This document shows, in pieces, positions 15,633-27,900 of a DNA stretch of 64,000 nucleotides (positions within the stretch are counted from its first letter, which is position 1; every line of letters starts with the position of its first letter). A program made the translations under genes and the position numbers. The notes below the pieces were generated by a model. It searched no databases. It was not told the origin of the DNA and saw only the letters and a program-made list of their open reading frames with translations. The DNA comes from Wuchereria bancrofti (lineage: Eukaryota > Nematoda > Chromadorea > Rhabditida > Onchocercidae), in NCBI GenBank assembly GCA_005281725.1, contig SSBO01000003.1:8726479-8790478 (forward strand), written 5' to 3'.

Positions 15633-15646
15633 GTTGCCAAGGTAAC
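15633..15646. promoter_or_regulatory. X-box (RFX / DAF-19 binding site) of TMEM67
   Basis: GTTGCCAAGGTAAC is a 14-bp imperfect palindrome with two complete RFX half-sites, GTTGCC and GGTAAC, separated by AA. In C. elegans, ciliary genes including the TMEM67 orthologue mks-3 are driven by the RFX factor DAF-19 through this motif. The site lies 306 bp before the TMEM67 ATG at 15952 and no other gene start is near, so it most likely serves TMEM67. Motif and position are seen; binding is inferred. Confidence 0.8.
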
Positions 15647-15951
15647 TAAAATAAGCATTTCTGTAGAGTTGCGCAAAAGTATATTACTATTACAAAGATA
15701 TGTCATTATCATTAAAATTATAATTTTCTGTTGATTTTATCATAAAACTGATTATTTGAATTCATTATTCTGCATCCATTATCATTATTCATGTACTGTT
15801 ATACATATTTATATTACTTATTAAAATTTTTAATAATCCAATTTGCAGCCATATAAATTTTTATGATTATTGTTTATAATTTCTATTAATTCTCTCTGAA
15901 GTATCATTGTTATTACTATTAGCTACTATCACCAGATCAAAAGTAATTTTG

Positions 15952-18900
15952 ATGATTGATTTATTACTTCCGCTATTTTTTACGCACGTGATATATTCAG
16001 TACATGTACCACTATTATTTAATTATATTACACCACATAACTGCTCTAATACTACCGCTTATTTTGACTCATTAAATTTTCAATGCCGCAATTGTAACGG
16101 AGGTAGCATTGCTAGCTTGAATCATTTACATTGTATCTGTCCATCAGGAACCATTCAGATTTCTGATGGTACTTGTCAAAAATGTCAACAAGGTAAGTGT
16201 AATTTTTGCTTTATATTATATTAAAAAAATATATATCGAATAAACTGAAAAATGTATGCAAGTAATTATTTGCATGCAAGTAATCTATTGACACAGTATT
16301 TTCATGCAAGTAATCTATTGATACGGTATTTTCATGCAAGTAACCCATTGATACGGTATTTTCATGCAAGTAATCTGTTGATACGGTGCTTACATGCAAG
16401 CAATCTACTGATACGGTATCTGCATGCAAGTAATCTATTGATACGGTATTTGCATGCAAGTAATCCATTAATATAGTATTTTCATGCAACTAATCTATTG
16501 ATATCGTATTTGCATGCAAGTAATCTACTGATACGGCATTTGCATGCAAGTATTCTATTGACACGGTATTTGCATGCAAGTAATCCATTGATATAGTATT
16601 TTCATGCAAGTAATCTATTGATACGGTATTTACATGCAAGTAATTTATTGATAAATTTTTCACGTTTGATATTTACAAAAATTCTTACAATTTATTGAAG
16701 GGAAAAAAGCTAGCAGTGATGGTCACTTTTGCATTGATTGTTCAATGACCAAAACTGAAACTCAATGTTCTTTGTGTCCATTTCGACATTTCATGCAAAG
16801 AACAATATCATCTAATGGTACCATAATGACGGAAAATTGTGAAAAATGTCCTGCTAATAATAAAGTTTCTGGTTACGGTGATACTTGCATACCGTGTCTT
16901 AAAACAGATGATAACTGTGAATGTCAGGTACCATTTCGTCTTAAAACTATACGAATTTAACAAAAAAAAAAACATTTCTTGGAACACTTTTGTTCTATTA
17001 ATAATTTTTTTTCTTACAAAATCTTTATTTTTTTATATAAAGTTACAATACTCTTCAAATATCTTTTCAAATTATAATAATGAAGTGATGTAATATTTAA
17101 TTTTAATTACTTTAAATATTTCTGAACTATTTCAAATAAAATTGTGATTTTTTTAGGATGATGAAACATGTGAAAAAGTTGAGGAGAATAAAATGTTTGC
17201 AATGATTGAACTTGAAAATGGATCACAGAAGAGTTCCACCTATATAGCCAAGAATATCAGAAGAGCGACAAAAGGTTGTTCAAATGGCAATGCGCAAGCA
17301 TGTCAACATTTAGCAAACATTTGTGTACTTCAAAATTATCGCACTCAAACAGCTTCTGCTTGTACAGAATTCGACAAAATTGCTAATTCTATGGTTTATA
17401 AACGGTAATTCAACAATTAATAAAATTTAATAATTTACATTTTTTCAAAATTAAATTTTTCAAATGAAATTATCTCTCTTTTTTTCTCTCTATCTCTCCC
17501 ACAAAAAAGACTAACAGTTTATTAGTGATAAGATCCTGTAATCTTTTGTTGTATAAAATAACTTCGAATTTCAAAAAGTTTGGGTGTTTTAGTGACTTGA
17601 AATTGAAATATTTGCATAAAATCTGTTACAAGCTAGATTAGCATTACTCTACTTTTTATTAATCATCAATTGATGAATTTTTGGAAGAGTGAAAAAAAAT
17701 TGAAGCAATTTAAAAATAAAATGTTTATAATCTTTAGGAATAATGGATTATTAACTACACCAATCTTATTTTATCACAATAGCGAAGCATCGATTGAACT
17801 ATCACGTGAAAGTGCCATATCAGCAAGTTTCAGTTTCGACATAAATCATCCAAATTCATTTTTAGAAATTATTCTAATTCAATATGCACTAAATGGTACC
17901 TTCCTTGGAATGAAAACACTGAGTGAAAGTAATCTGAATATTTGTTCACAGCAGAAGAACAAATTTCACTTTGGAACATTTTATGAAATGCAATGTTTCA
18001 TTCAACTTCAACATTTACTGTATCTTTCTGGTGGTCAACCTATTTTTAACGATTTATATATTGCATTCTTGAATAAATCTGGCCAAAAACAAATGTATGC
18101 TGTACCAATTTTAAATGAAAATATACGATTATATGGCGAATTTGTAAATCGTTTAACACCAGATGAATTTTATAATTCAAAATGGATCCTCACTCGACGA
18201 CTATATTTTGTTGATTCAATTTCGCTAGGCACTTTAAATGATGCACAAAATTTAGCTATCATTCGCTATCCGGAAAAAATTAATATTAGAGTACAAATAC
18301 AGGTTGTGAAATTTTTTAATTTTTGTGATTTTATTTTTTTTTAAGCTATTATTTTTGTAATTTTTATACATTAATAATGAATATTGAATTAAATTTTAAC
18401 TTCTAAAAGCTTTCAAATTCCGTCATAAAAAGATAACTGAAAAAAAAACATTTGGCCTAATTTAGTCTCAAAAAAATGGCCATATAATGCCTCCGTATGT
18501 ACGAATCCGACATGCTGAAATACAGCACAATCCGGAAAAGCAAATTTTGGTACAATTTGCTATTACTTACCATATGAATAAATCACACTTCTTCCAATAC
18601 ATCGAAATTGTACTATTCGCCTTAGCCGTCTTATCATTCATTTTTGCTGCTATACGTGCTTACAGGTATCATTGCTATCTATTCAACAAATTTAACATTT
18701 AAAAAATAACTTAAAAAGTAATTAATAATTTTTATAGTAATATTTAATCTTATTTATTGAGATGGAAATTATTGATACAATTAGTTGTGAAGTAATATCC
18801 TTAATAATTTCAGTTGGGGAAAACGTTCTGGAAAAATGATTATCGATGGTGCTACGCTTATCAAACTAATATTATTTGAATGTGAAATTTTAAGCGATGT

Positions 18901-21900
18901 ATTTCTATTTGTTGTTTTAATACCAACTCTGTTCACTGTTTTTGCATATAAAATGCAACAAATACCACAATATGTAATATTTAACAGTAAACAGGTAACA
19001 AACTTTCGTTTCTTAAATATTTTCTTGAAAAAAAGAAAAAAAAAAAGAAAGCTTACTTCAGATTGACTTTATTACAATTTACTTTATCAATAAAGTTTTT
19101 ATGCAATTTAAAATTTGTTTGAAAGTGAAACTTTTATAAAGTTATAGTTGCATCCTAAGTTTCAAATGTAATACATAACATATACTATAATGACATCTGA
19201 CCTTTCACAAAAATGAATGAATTATATTTTTGTTTTTAGGAAGAAACATTATTATCATACATATTAGTAGCAACGGTACTTAAATTGATCACTTTACTAC
19301 ATTGTAATGCTCATTTAATTCTTACCAAAACATTCTTCATCGACTGGGAACGACCTCATGTGACCTTTAAAACAAACAACAAAGCACCTGTCTCATCTGA
19401 TGTCAGAGAGGATGTGGACATCACTCAACCTGTTATATGGTACGATATGATATAGTTAATTTAAGTTATTGTCTCAGATTCAATCTCTTTCAAATTAGCT
19501 CAGTTTTATTTCATTTTTTAAAATTTTATAACTTCATTATTTATAAAAAAAATATTACACTCTTATATTATAATTCATTACATATTTATATTATATTTTG
19601 TATTATTATATTTTAACCCAATGGTTATCTTATTTTAACACAACCCTCTCTATATTCGTTATTATTATTATCATTATCATTATTATTATATTATTGATTA
19701 TTATTGTTGTTATTATTCATTCTGACTTATTAAAATTATTTGATTACTTATAATTAACTGAAATTCTGAAGTGATTTCAAAATTTGAGAAAAAAATGTTT
19801 GATTTTAAGGCGAACTTATCTAGTAGCAAATGAATGGAACGAATTGCAAGACTATCGTAAAACAAGTGTCGGTTTACAAATGATCATTATGATTGCACTA
19901 CTTAACTGGTTAAAACTTGAAAATTGGGCAGCTATTACACCTGGATTAAATACTAGTAATATTTACATGTTCTTAAATTTTCAAATTTTAATTTCTGTTC
20001 CAAAAAAAAAATAGTAAAAGTTATTGGCTGCTAGATTATATCTGAAGTGGAATGCAATTATAAATGTTAAACTTTAAGCACATAGTGTAATTCGCAAGAA
20101 TAAACATGTTTTCTTTCATAATAAAATACCAAAAAAGAAGGAATTATTAAATTGCTTAAAAATTTTTCAATTTTGCAAAAAGTTTTAATTATGAAAATTT
20201 CTAAAATCTATTAAAATAATAATTTCCAGATATTCCAGTATCCACAAAGAGTACAACATTAAGTGAATTGGCTATTATCAGTGGTATATATTTGATAGTA
20301 TCAATAATTCAATGGCTTTTTCGTGTTACAATTGTTGAACAACTCTTTCTTGATCCATTTCATAATATGATCGATCTTTGTTCTATTTCAAATATTAGCG
20401 TTCTTGTGCTTACGCATCCATTGCATGGATACTACATACACGGACGTTCGGTACATGATCGAGCTGATACTGATATGATTAAAATGAATCAGTATTTACA
20501 CAGAGAACGAGTAATACCTTCTTTTTTTTTCCTTTTTGAAACTTTTTCAATCAATTAATTAGCATAAAAATAGAAATTTTGTAATTAAGATGAAGCAATG
20601 TCATGCTATATAGATGTTTGCATGCTTATTACACGTTTATTATACGTTAAAACGTTTATTACGCGTTAAATATTAGTTATTAACATGCAAAATTATACAT
20701 GTTCGAATCAATTGATTGACATAAAAATAGAAATTTTGTAATTGAGATGAAATAATGTCATGCTATATAGATGTTTGCATGCTTATTACACGTTTATTAT
20801 ACGTTAACACGTTTATTACGCTTTAAATATTGGTTATTAATATGCAAAATTATACACGTTCGAATCAATTGATTGACATAAAAATAGAAATTTTGTAATT
20901 GAGATGAAATAACGTCGTGCTATATGGATGTTTGCATGCTTATTACACGTTTATTATACGTTAACACGTTTATTACACGTTAAATATTAGCTACTAATAT
21001 GCAAAATTATATATTATTGTTCATATTATTGAAAAGTGATTTATCACAGGAAAATTTATGTGGTACACGTGGTTTGGAAGCAGGTAGTGGACTTCAGACT
21101 TACATTGTTAATTTACCAAAAGCATTTCGTGAACAATTTGATGCAGCATCACAAGTATTGGAAAATGATATAGAACAATTGGTTAAGCTTACCGCTGATC
21201 ATTTTGATACTACAGCAGCTAATATACAGAAAATTGCTAAGGTATTATATGCTGTGTAATTAATATATAAAAATGATAGTATTATAATTGATAGATAGCA
21301 TATACAAAGAAATTATAAGTTCATAAGAAATGCGACACTAGAAGCATTTTAATTTTTATCAACAAGATTTGAAATTGAATATTTTATACAAATAAATTAA
21401 AAGTTATTAAATTAAAAATTTATACAAATAAATTAAAAGTTATTAAAAAAATTAAATTGAATTAAGTATAGTATTTTCAGAATTGAAAAAGAAAAGATTT
21501 GCATATTTTAGGGACATGAACAATTAAATAACTTTTTAATAAAGTTTATTGAACATAATAATCCACAAGCGGATTATATTATTAGCGATACATCGTTACC
21601 TGAATTGTTATGTGATATCGAATTCACTGATTCATCGGATGTGGGCAATTTTGTAAGGTTAGAGTGATATGCATAGTTAATTAATCAATAACATTAGTAA
21701 TTTTTGAAACTTCGGCAAGAATAATGGAATAATTGATTTTAAGCTTTTGAACCTTTTTTGAACTTTTAAGTTTTTTTTCTTTGAATAATTGAGTTTGAAA
21801 AATTTAAGTTTTTTTTTTAAGGATGGTAAGTAAACAGGTATGTGTGAGTATATGAAGATTATGGTAGAATATACGGAAGGATTACTGTAAGCGAAGTGAT

Positions 21901-22679
21901 TTCCACTACGGTAGGTTGAGAGTGGCTAAGAAATCGTAAATAAAATAACACTATTAGATGTATTTAATAAGTTAAAGTAAACTTTAGAAAGGTAAGCGTT
22001 ATAAATTTTCTTCTTCCAATCTTTGTCAAATAATAATTTAGTAAATTGAAATTGTACTGTTAGATCGATATATGAGGAAATGTAGTGCAAGTTTAGAGAA
22101 TTTAGAATGCAAAATGCATAGTTTGAAAGATTATTAGGAATACAATTAGGAATTAGAAATTAGAATTAATTAGGTTTATCAGGAATATAATTTTATGGAA
22201 TTTTTATTCCATAAAATGTGCAAACTTTTAATTTTATGCAATCTGAAAATTTAATTAGAACCACCCCCCCAAAAAAAAACACGATAAAAATTAAAATCAT
22301 AACAAATACTTAAAAAATCATAACCTAAGTTGAAAGAAAAAAATCATAATCAAGAAACAAAGGGCAAAAACAAAAAGAAAAGATTAATAATAATTATGAC
22401 AATAGTAACAACTAAAAATTTGATTGGTAATTAATTTATTTAATTTGTAGGGATAAATCAGAAATAGCATATAGTGGAGCGTTTATTTATGGAAACGAAT
22501 GGGTTTATTTATCGTTTGAATTATCACTATTTTGTAGTGTATATATCTTTACAAGAAGTTATACATGTTCAGCTTTTATCATTTATATCACATCAATTGT
22601 TAGCCGAAAACTTGTCTCAACTTTTTTCACTAATCATCTAATTAAAAGTAGTTTTGTTGATCATCGATTCTTATTTTGA
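15952..22679 (+). CDS. TMEM67: Meckelin (TMEM67), ciliary transition-zone membrane protein
   Basis: Twelve exons: 15952-16192, 16701-16927, 17157-17404, 17738-18302, 18466-18665, 18814-18994, 19240-19439, 19810-19955, 20230-20510, 21050-21241, 21512-21657, 22451-22679; 951 codons (human 995). Residues 2-20 form a signal peptide. A cysteine-rich ectodomain follows to about residue 230 (CRNC, CICPSG, CQKCQQ, CSLCPF, CEKCP, CIPC), then a beta-rich region and several membrane segments from about residue 465. The meckelin signature SNISVLVLTHPLHGYYIHGR with SVHDRADTDM is at about 715-745, then ENLCGTRGL, and the protein ends FVDHRFLF, like human LVDQRFLI. Meckelin acts in the MKS module of the ciliary transition zone; in nematodes cilia are confined to sensory neurons. 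The start was chosen because it begins the signal peptide; an ACCAG acceptor ends at 15935. Introns 1 and 9 carry tandem repeats. Confidence 0.96.
16255..16653. repeat. 30-bp minisatellite, about 13 copies, TMEM67 intron 1
   Basis: Unit roughly TGCAAGTAATCTATTGATAC followed by GGTATTTTCA (30 bp), with scattered substitutions between copies. Because 30 is a multiple of three, it creates long spurious open frames on both strands; none is credible as a gene. It occupies most of the 508-bp intron between exons 1 and 2. Confidence 0.95.
20548..21010. repeat. Three tandem copies of a ~157-bp unit, TMEM67 intron 9
   Basis: The landmark TTTTGTAATT(A/G)AGATGAA recurs 158 and 156 bp apart, and ATGTTTGCATGCTTATTACA recurs in each copy. 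Copies differ by point changes. Each contains clustered ACGTTTATTA words. The array fills the 539-bp intron and stops about 40 bp before the exon 10 acceptor. Confidence 0.92.
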
Positions 22680-23803
22680 TCATCTCTTCATTTATATTAT
22701 TGTTAACAGCATGAATTATGATATTGTCTACAAATATGATAGCAAAATTATCGATAAAATCAAGTGTTACTGCTCAGAAATTCTATAATACAAATAAAAT
22801 ACTGAAATATTGAAGTTAAATTTATCTGCTCTTAAAAGCATTTAAGAATTTTTAAAATTTTATACGATCTAAAAATTTTATGCAAAACTTAGAAATTAAT
22901 GTTACATGTCAAGTGATAAGTCATATAATTGAGTGGTCGAAATGAAATCGCATGCTAAAGCAAAATTCAATATTTTATCTGAGAAATTATGAAAAGACAA
23001 GTAAACATTAGAATTGGAAAGTTGCTTTCTTAAAATTTTTTTTTAAATAAAGCATTCAAGGAAGGAGTTTAGAAGTTTCAATATATATTTCATTTCGAGA
23101 TTTTCAATCAAAAAATTAAACACTTCTTTTTATTTAGAAAATATATGATGTTGTAAATGATTGCATTCAAATTCAAATATTGATGAATTTAATGGAGGAA
23201 TTTAATTCAGATTCAAATTGCAGAAAATTTGAAATGAAATTTTTAGAAGACACAGAATGAAATTCAATACTATTTAAATTATATCACTACTTTTAAGCCA
23301 AAATATTTTTATAACTGGTGATTTATACAGCTGTGATGAGGAGATTAACAAATTGGAAGTTTCTTAAATTTCTGAGATTTTCACATCAGTTAGAAACTTT
23401 TTTTTTTTAATTTCAATTCCTTAAGCATTTCAAATTATTGTTATTTTTTGAAAGTTCGAAGTTGAACGAAATAGTTGGCCGTATTCATTGTAACTTATTG
23501 CAGTGAAGCATTTCTATTCACTCAATAATTTGAAATGTTAAAGAAAAGTGAAAACAAATTGAAGTGTTTTTGAAGATTTTTCCGTTTTGTCTTTTGTTTT
23601 TTTTTTTTTTATTCACAAAATTTAATCTTTTTATGTTGAGTGGTTATATGATTTGCGAAAGTAAATATAAGAGATAAACTTAGACGATCACAATTCCAAA
23701 CAATTTGATAATTTTGCAAGCACAGTTTCATTATTTACTTTTCAGCAGATTTGCTCGTCATCATTCGTTTATTTTAGTCCATTTTAATTCATTTTTCATT
23801 TTT

Positions 23804-24246
23804 GAAACGGAATAGTTCATTTTTTAAATGGAATAGTTCACTGAATGAAATAGTTGGAACAGTTCATTGGACGGCACAGTTACAGAACGGAATAATCCAT
23901 AGTCCATAGAACGGAATAGTCCATGCAACGGAATAGTCCATAGAACGGAATAGTCCATGGGACGGAATAGTCCATGGGACGGAATAGTCCAGGAACGTTA
24001 TAGTCCATAGAACGGGATAGTCCATGCAACGGAATAGTCCATAGAACGGAATAGTTCGTGAAATGGAATAGTCCATGGAGCGGAACAGTCCATAGAACGG
24101 AATAGTTCGTGAAACTGAACATTCCATAGAACGGAATAGTTCGTGAAACTGAACAGTCCATAGAACGGAATAGTCCATGGAACGGAATGGTCCATAGAAC
24201 GGAATAGTTCATGAAACGGAATAGTCCATGGAACGGAACAGTCCAT
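23804..24246. repeat. 17-bp minisatellite, about 26 copies
   Basis: Unit approximately ACGGAATAGTCCATAGA with frequent variants (TTCGTGAA, CATGGGAC). As 17 is not a multiple of three, the array stays open in all three minus frames and produces overlapping Phe/Trp/Ser-rich open frames with no codon logic. The left edge is degenerate and the centre more regular. Confidence 0.95.
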
Positions 24247-24534
24247 TTTTGGGTTAAATTACAACGTCCCGTTTTTTTATTAATTATATTCATTTTATAA
24301 ATGATATCAATGTATCACTGAGGGTAATATGCAATGTTTCTATTAAAAAGTTCCAATCATTCCTTTTGTTTGGAAAAAGGAATTCCCTTTTTAATTTTAT
24401 TTTCTAAATTGATATGTTGGATAATAAATGAGATAGGCGGAACAGTTTGTGGCGAAATGGCCTTTTGGGGATTCTTTTCATAGTTAAGTCATAATCGGGT
24501 TATTTATGCTAACTAATATCAGAGAGTCCGGAAT

Positions 24535-24552
24535 TCCGGACTTAATACTATC
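24535..24552. repeat. 18-bp perfect palindrome
   Basis: AGTCCGGAATTCCGGACT reads identically on both strands and is GC-rich against an AT-rich background. It lies about 430 bp upstream of the FYVE gene start codon. Confidence 0.9.
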
Positions 24553-24611
24553 GGTTGCATTGTAGTCGAGATTAGATTGGCCTAGACATTTCTTTGATTC
24601 TTTATGTCAAG

Positions 24612-24683
24612 ATCACTTATTTTCATTGATTTAAGGTCACTGATTTTTATCGATTTAAGGTCACTGATTTTTATCCATTTAAG
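24612..24683. repeat. 24-bp tandem repeat, three copies
   Basis: Unit TCACTGATTTTTATCGATTT followed by AAGG, repeated three times with the first copy most diverged. It lies about 300-370 bp upstream of the FYVE gene start codon. Confidence 0.85.
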
Positions 24684-24979
24684 AAATTACTTATTAGTAA
24701 CTTCTCCAGTAAAGATTAACATATGTCTCTTAGTTAATATCTTATCATATCTTTCGTTTCCTATTTGTCTATTGCAATGAGTCATTTAATTGTTGTGTTA
24801 TAGTACAATGAATAATAAAACTAGGATTAATTTCTCATTCAATCTCCTCCGTTGGTATGTAAACATTATTGTTTGAATAAAAATTTTAATGAAATTTTTA
24901 GTACGAATTTTGTTTTGGACAAAAATCGACATAGTGTTTACCAATTTTTCACAACATTTAATCATATGAATCCTTCAAA

Positions 24980-27900
24980 ATGGACATAGTACCAGATATG
25001 GATGATTTATTGAATGAGCTTGAAGCTGCTGAAACAACCCAAAAGCTAAAGTATGATGCGAATGATCCGGTAATGAACCCTAAAGTTGTCGTCTTAGATT
25101 CTTCGAATGATTTTATTGATAAACAAAATGGCATTCATATCCTGCATAACAATCACATTGGTACGTTCATTATTGTTGGGAAGTTTCACTGTCATATCAT
25201 AAAAGCGTTTGAAAAATTTTAGAGTAACTCGAAAACACGAGGAAATGTTGCAAATGACATTAAAAATGACAGGTGATGAGTTAATCAGTTGATCACATAA
25301 ACTTTTTAAAGAACTTTGAAATATTTTAGAAGAAGTCAACAGTGATGCTGAAGCTACAAACGTTTTGTTTGATATTATCACTTCTTTATCATCGAATGAA
25401 AGTAGGAGTTTGCAACACAATATGGAGGTAAACCATGTTATTGAAGAAGCTACTGAAGTTTTGAAAGATTCAACAAGTGAAAATTCAATTTCGGCGGACA
25501 CTGCTGACTGTAAAAAAGATGAAACGGAAGTTAGTTTTGCATTTCATTATGCATTTGACGCGAAATAATATATAGTAAAAATTGTGGCGATACTTCGGCT
25601 GTTCGAATTTAAAGCTTTGAATGCAATAAGTAAGTTTTGTATTTTAGCATGCCCGAAAAGTAAGAAACGTATGATTAAGGTGGAAGGCTCGAATGCAATG
25701 AATACATCTGGCAGTTTTGGACTTTAATAAAAATAGGAAAAGCAAGTTTTTTAAGCAAAAAATGGGTTGGTGACTAAGATTGTTTGTGCAAATTTCAGTA
25801 TTTTCGCATCCATTTATGTGTTACCTAGGTATAAATTGTTATGCAAGATTTATCGGACTTATTCAAGAACATCTTATTTATTTTGTGTCAGAATAGTTCG
25901 AATTTTTTGTTTTAAAAAAACTGTACAGCTTTGTCCAATTTACTCAATTTGTTTCTACGAAGCTTTTTTATTTTAGAATATATTATCGAGCTCATATTCT
26001 AGTGTTATCCTGAATGAATATAGGGAAACTAATTCTGGAGAACTCTTTAATAAAGTATGACTTTTAAATTCTTCAATTTTCTGGACTATTTATTATGGTT
26101 TGGAGTTGTTGATTATTTGATTGGGTGGAAGAAATTAGTCATTAATTTTAGTATGGGTTATCATTTGATGAAGAATATTGGGAGATATTAAACTTTGTTC
26201 ATATTTGAACATATTGTTAGCACCATGCGAGCATTTTCAAAGGCGCTCGAAAGTCATTCTTTTTCTCTGCTTGAACAGTGCACTTAACGAGTAAAGTAGG
26301 TGATGGAAAAATTCTATTTTTTTTTTTTTTTTTAAATCAGTTCAGCTTTGTGAAAAAGATTTGTAGGTTACGGATGAAGTGGACAGGATAGCTGAACGAT
26401 ACGCTGAAATGGAACACTATTTGGACAGGTAAAATTATTAGATATGGTTCGACTATATTAGACCTTAAGAATGAATGTAGCAGTTTTTACAAGTCATAAT
26501 TTTGTTGTTATCGATTGTGAGCGCTGTATTATAGTTGTGACACGAACGAAACTTCTGTAAATATTTCGGAGCAATCTGACAGAGAAATTCCATCCATATT
26601 TCCTGCAACGAAAGCGATTGAAGGCGAAGTTATCAATGTAGAAGAAACAGATAGGAAATCTCTTTCTGATGAGCTAAATTCCGATAGGAATTTTCAATCA
26701 GCTTCTGAACTGGAAAAAGAAACGAATCGAGATGTAAGAAATACAGTCGTGGAAATGGTTGTCAAAGACGTTGACGTTACAACAGAATGTGATGTAGCTT
26801 CATGTACCGGTATTGATGAACAACCGATCGATGAAGTGTTACATGTTACATCCGTAACTGCGGAAGATGATTCAGGCTTAGATGATATGCAAGAAGACGT
26901 TAACATATGTATTAATGGCAATACCACGTTAGTGGAACGTCCGTCATTATCACCTTGTTGTGCGCAATCATCTGTTACAATAGGAAATATTGAAGAGAGT
27001 TAGTTATATCATTTTAAATCATTTCTTAATATCATTCCTTTAAAAGAAATTGTCAATGCCTTAGCGTTTCTATCCTTGAAAGTTCAGATATAAAATTTTA
27101 GAAGTTGGAAGTTTACTAATTATCACTGCTATAATTTTTAGCCATTAATGCAGTCGAAAAATCAAACGATGAAAATGATACAGAAAAGCGAGGAAAAGAT
27201 GATGAAGGAGAACAGCAATCAGAATTGATAGAGAACAATAATGTTCATTCAGTGAATGAGTGTGAAATAGTAGTACCAACAATTGATGAAGCGCAAGCTG
27301 TCTCTGTAGTTTCGAGCACGCATGATATATCATGGGATTCTGGCGTGAAATATTTGACTGAAAGCGAACGTCAACTTGGAAAGGCACGTAGAATTTTCCA
27401 AATTGTTGATTTTCTTTTTCCAAATTAAGATTTAAAAATTATTGAGTAAAATTTTATGCTTCTTTGCAGTGCTAGTTTTTTTTTTTTTTACACAAACTAT
27501 GAATCATTAATTGTGACAATCTTCGTAAATTTTTTGTGTAACATTTGTTAACGTAAGATAGACATTCATATTCATGGATATTTGTAAAATGTTAATTTTG
27601 AAGGGAATTATGTTTTTCAGAAGAAACCAATATGGATAGATGATAAAGAAACGTTGTCATGCATGTTATGTTGCATTAAATTTACAGTTTTTGTTAGACG
27701 ACATCACTGTAGATGTTGTGGACGTGTGTTATGTGCTCGTTGTACTACTCAAAAGGTTATCTATGCTTATTATTAAATTATCAGTTTTTATCTGATTTCT
27801 AGTGAATTAATTTGCAAAAGTTTTTAATGGCAGATTTTTCGCTTTTATATCATTCCTGTCTTTAAGAGGATAAAAAAAAAATTATCAAATGTTTGGGTAC

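Larger units (their letters stand above)
13876..15951. other. Divergent intergenic region MRPL28 / TMEM67
   Basis: About 2.1 kb without coding exons. On the MRPL28 side, a segment starting CTGATGAAATTACGTG occurs twice, 49 bp apart (14099 and 14148), each followed by ACGT-rich sequence including CACGTG at 14165-14170. On the TMEM67 side there is an X-box (15633-15646, separate entry). The rest is AT- and T-rich. Confidence 0.5.
22680..24979. other. Intergenic region TMEM67 - FYVE protein
   Basis: About 2.3 kb between two same-strand genes. It contains the TMEM67 3' UTR, a 17-bp minisatellite (23804-24246), an 18-bp perfect palindrome (24535-24552), a three-copy 24-bp repeat (24612-24683) and the FYVE gene promoter. 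No coding exon is supported. Confidence 0.5.

Noticed and set aside
16211..16489. Open frames on both strands of 74-92 codons
   Set aside because: Wholly inside the 30-bp minisatellite of TMEM67 intron 1; periodic peptide with no codon bias.
20700..20720. TGTTCGAATCAATTG, similar to a tRNA T-loop
   Set aside because: Part of the 157-bp repeat; no acceptor stem, D-arm or anticodon arm can be drawn around it.
23864..24293. Three overlapping minus-strand ORFs of 82-137 codons
   Set aside because: Products of the 17-bp minisatellite, open in all three frames; no domain and no splice context.
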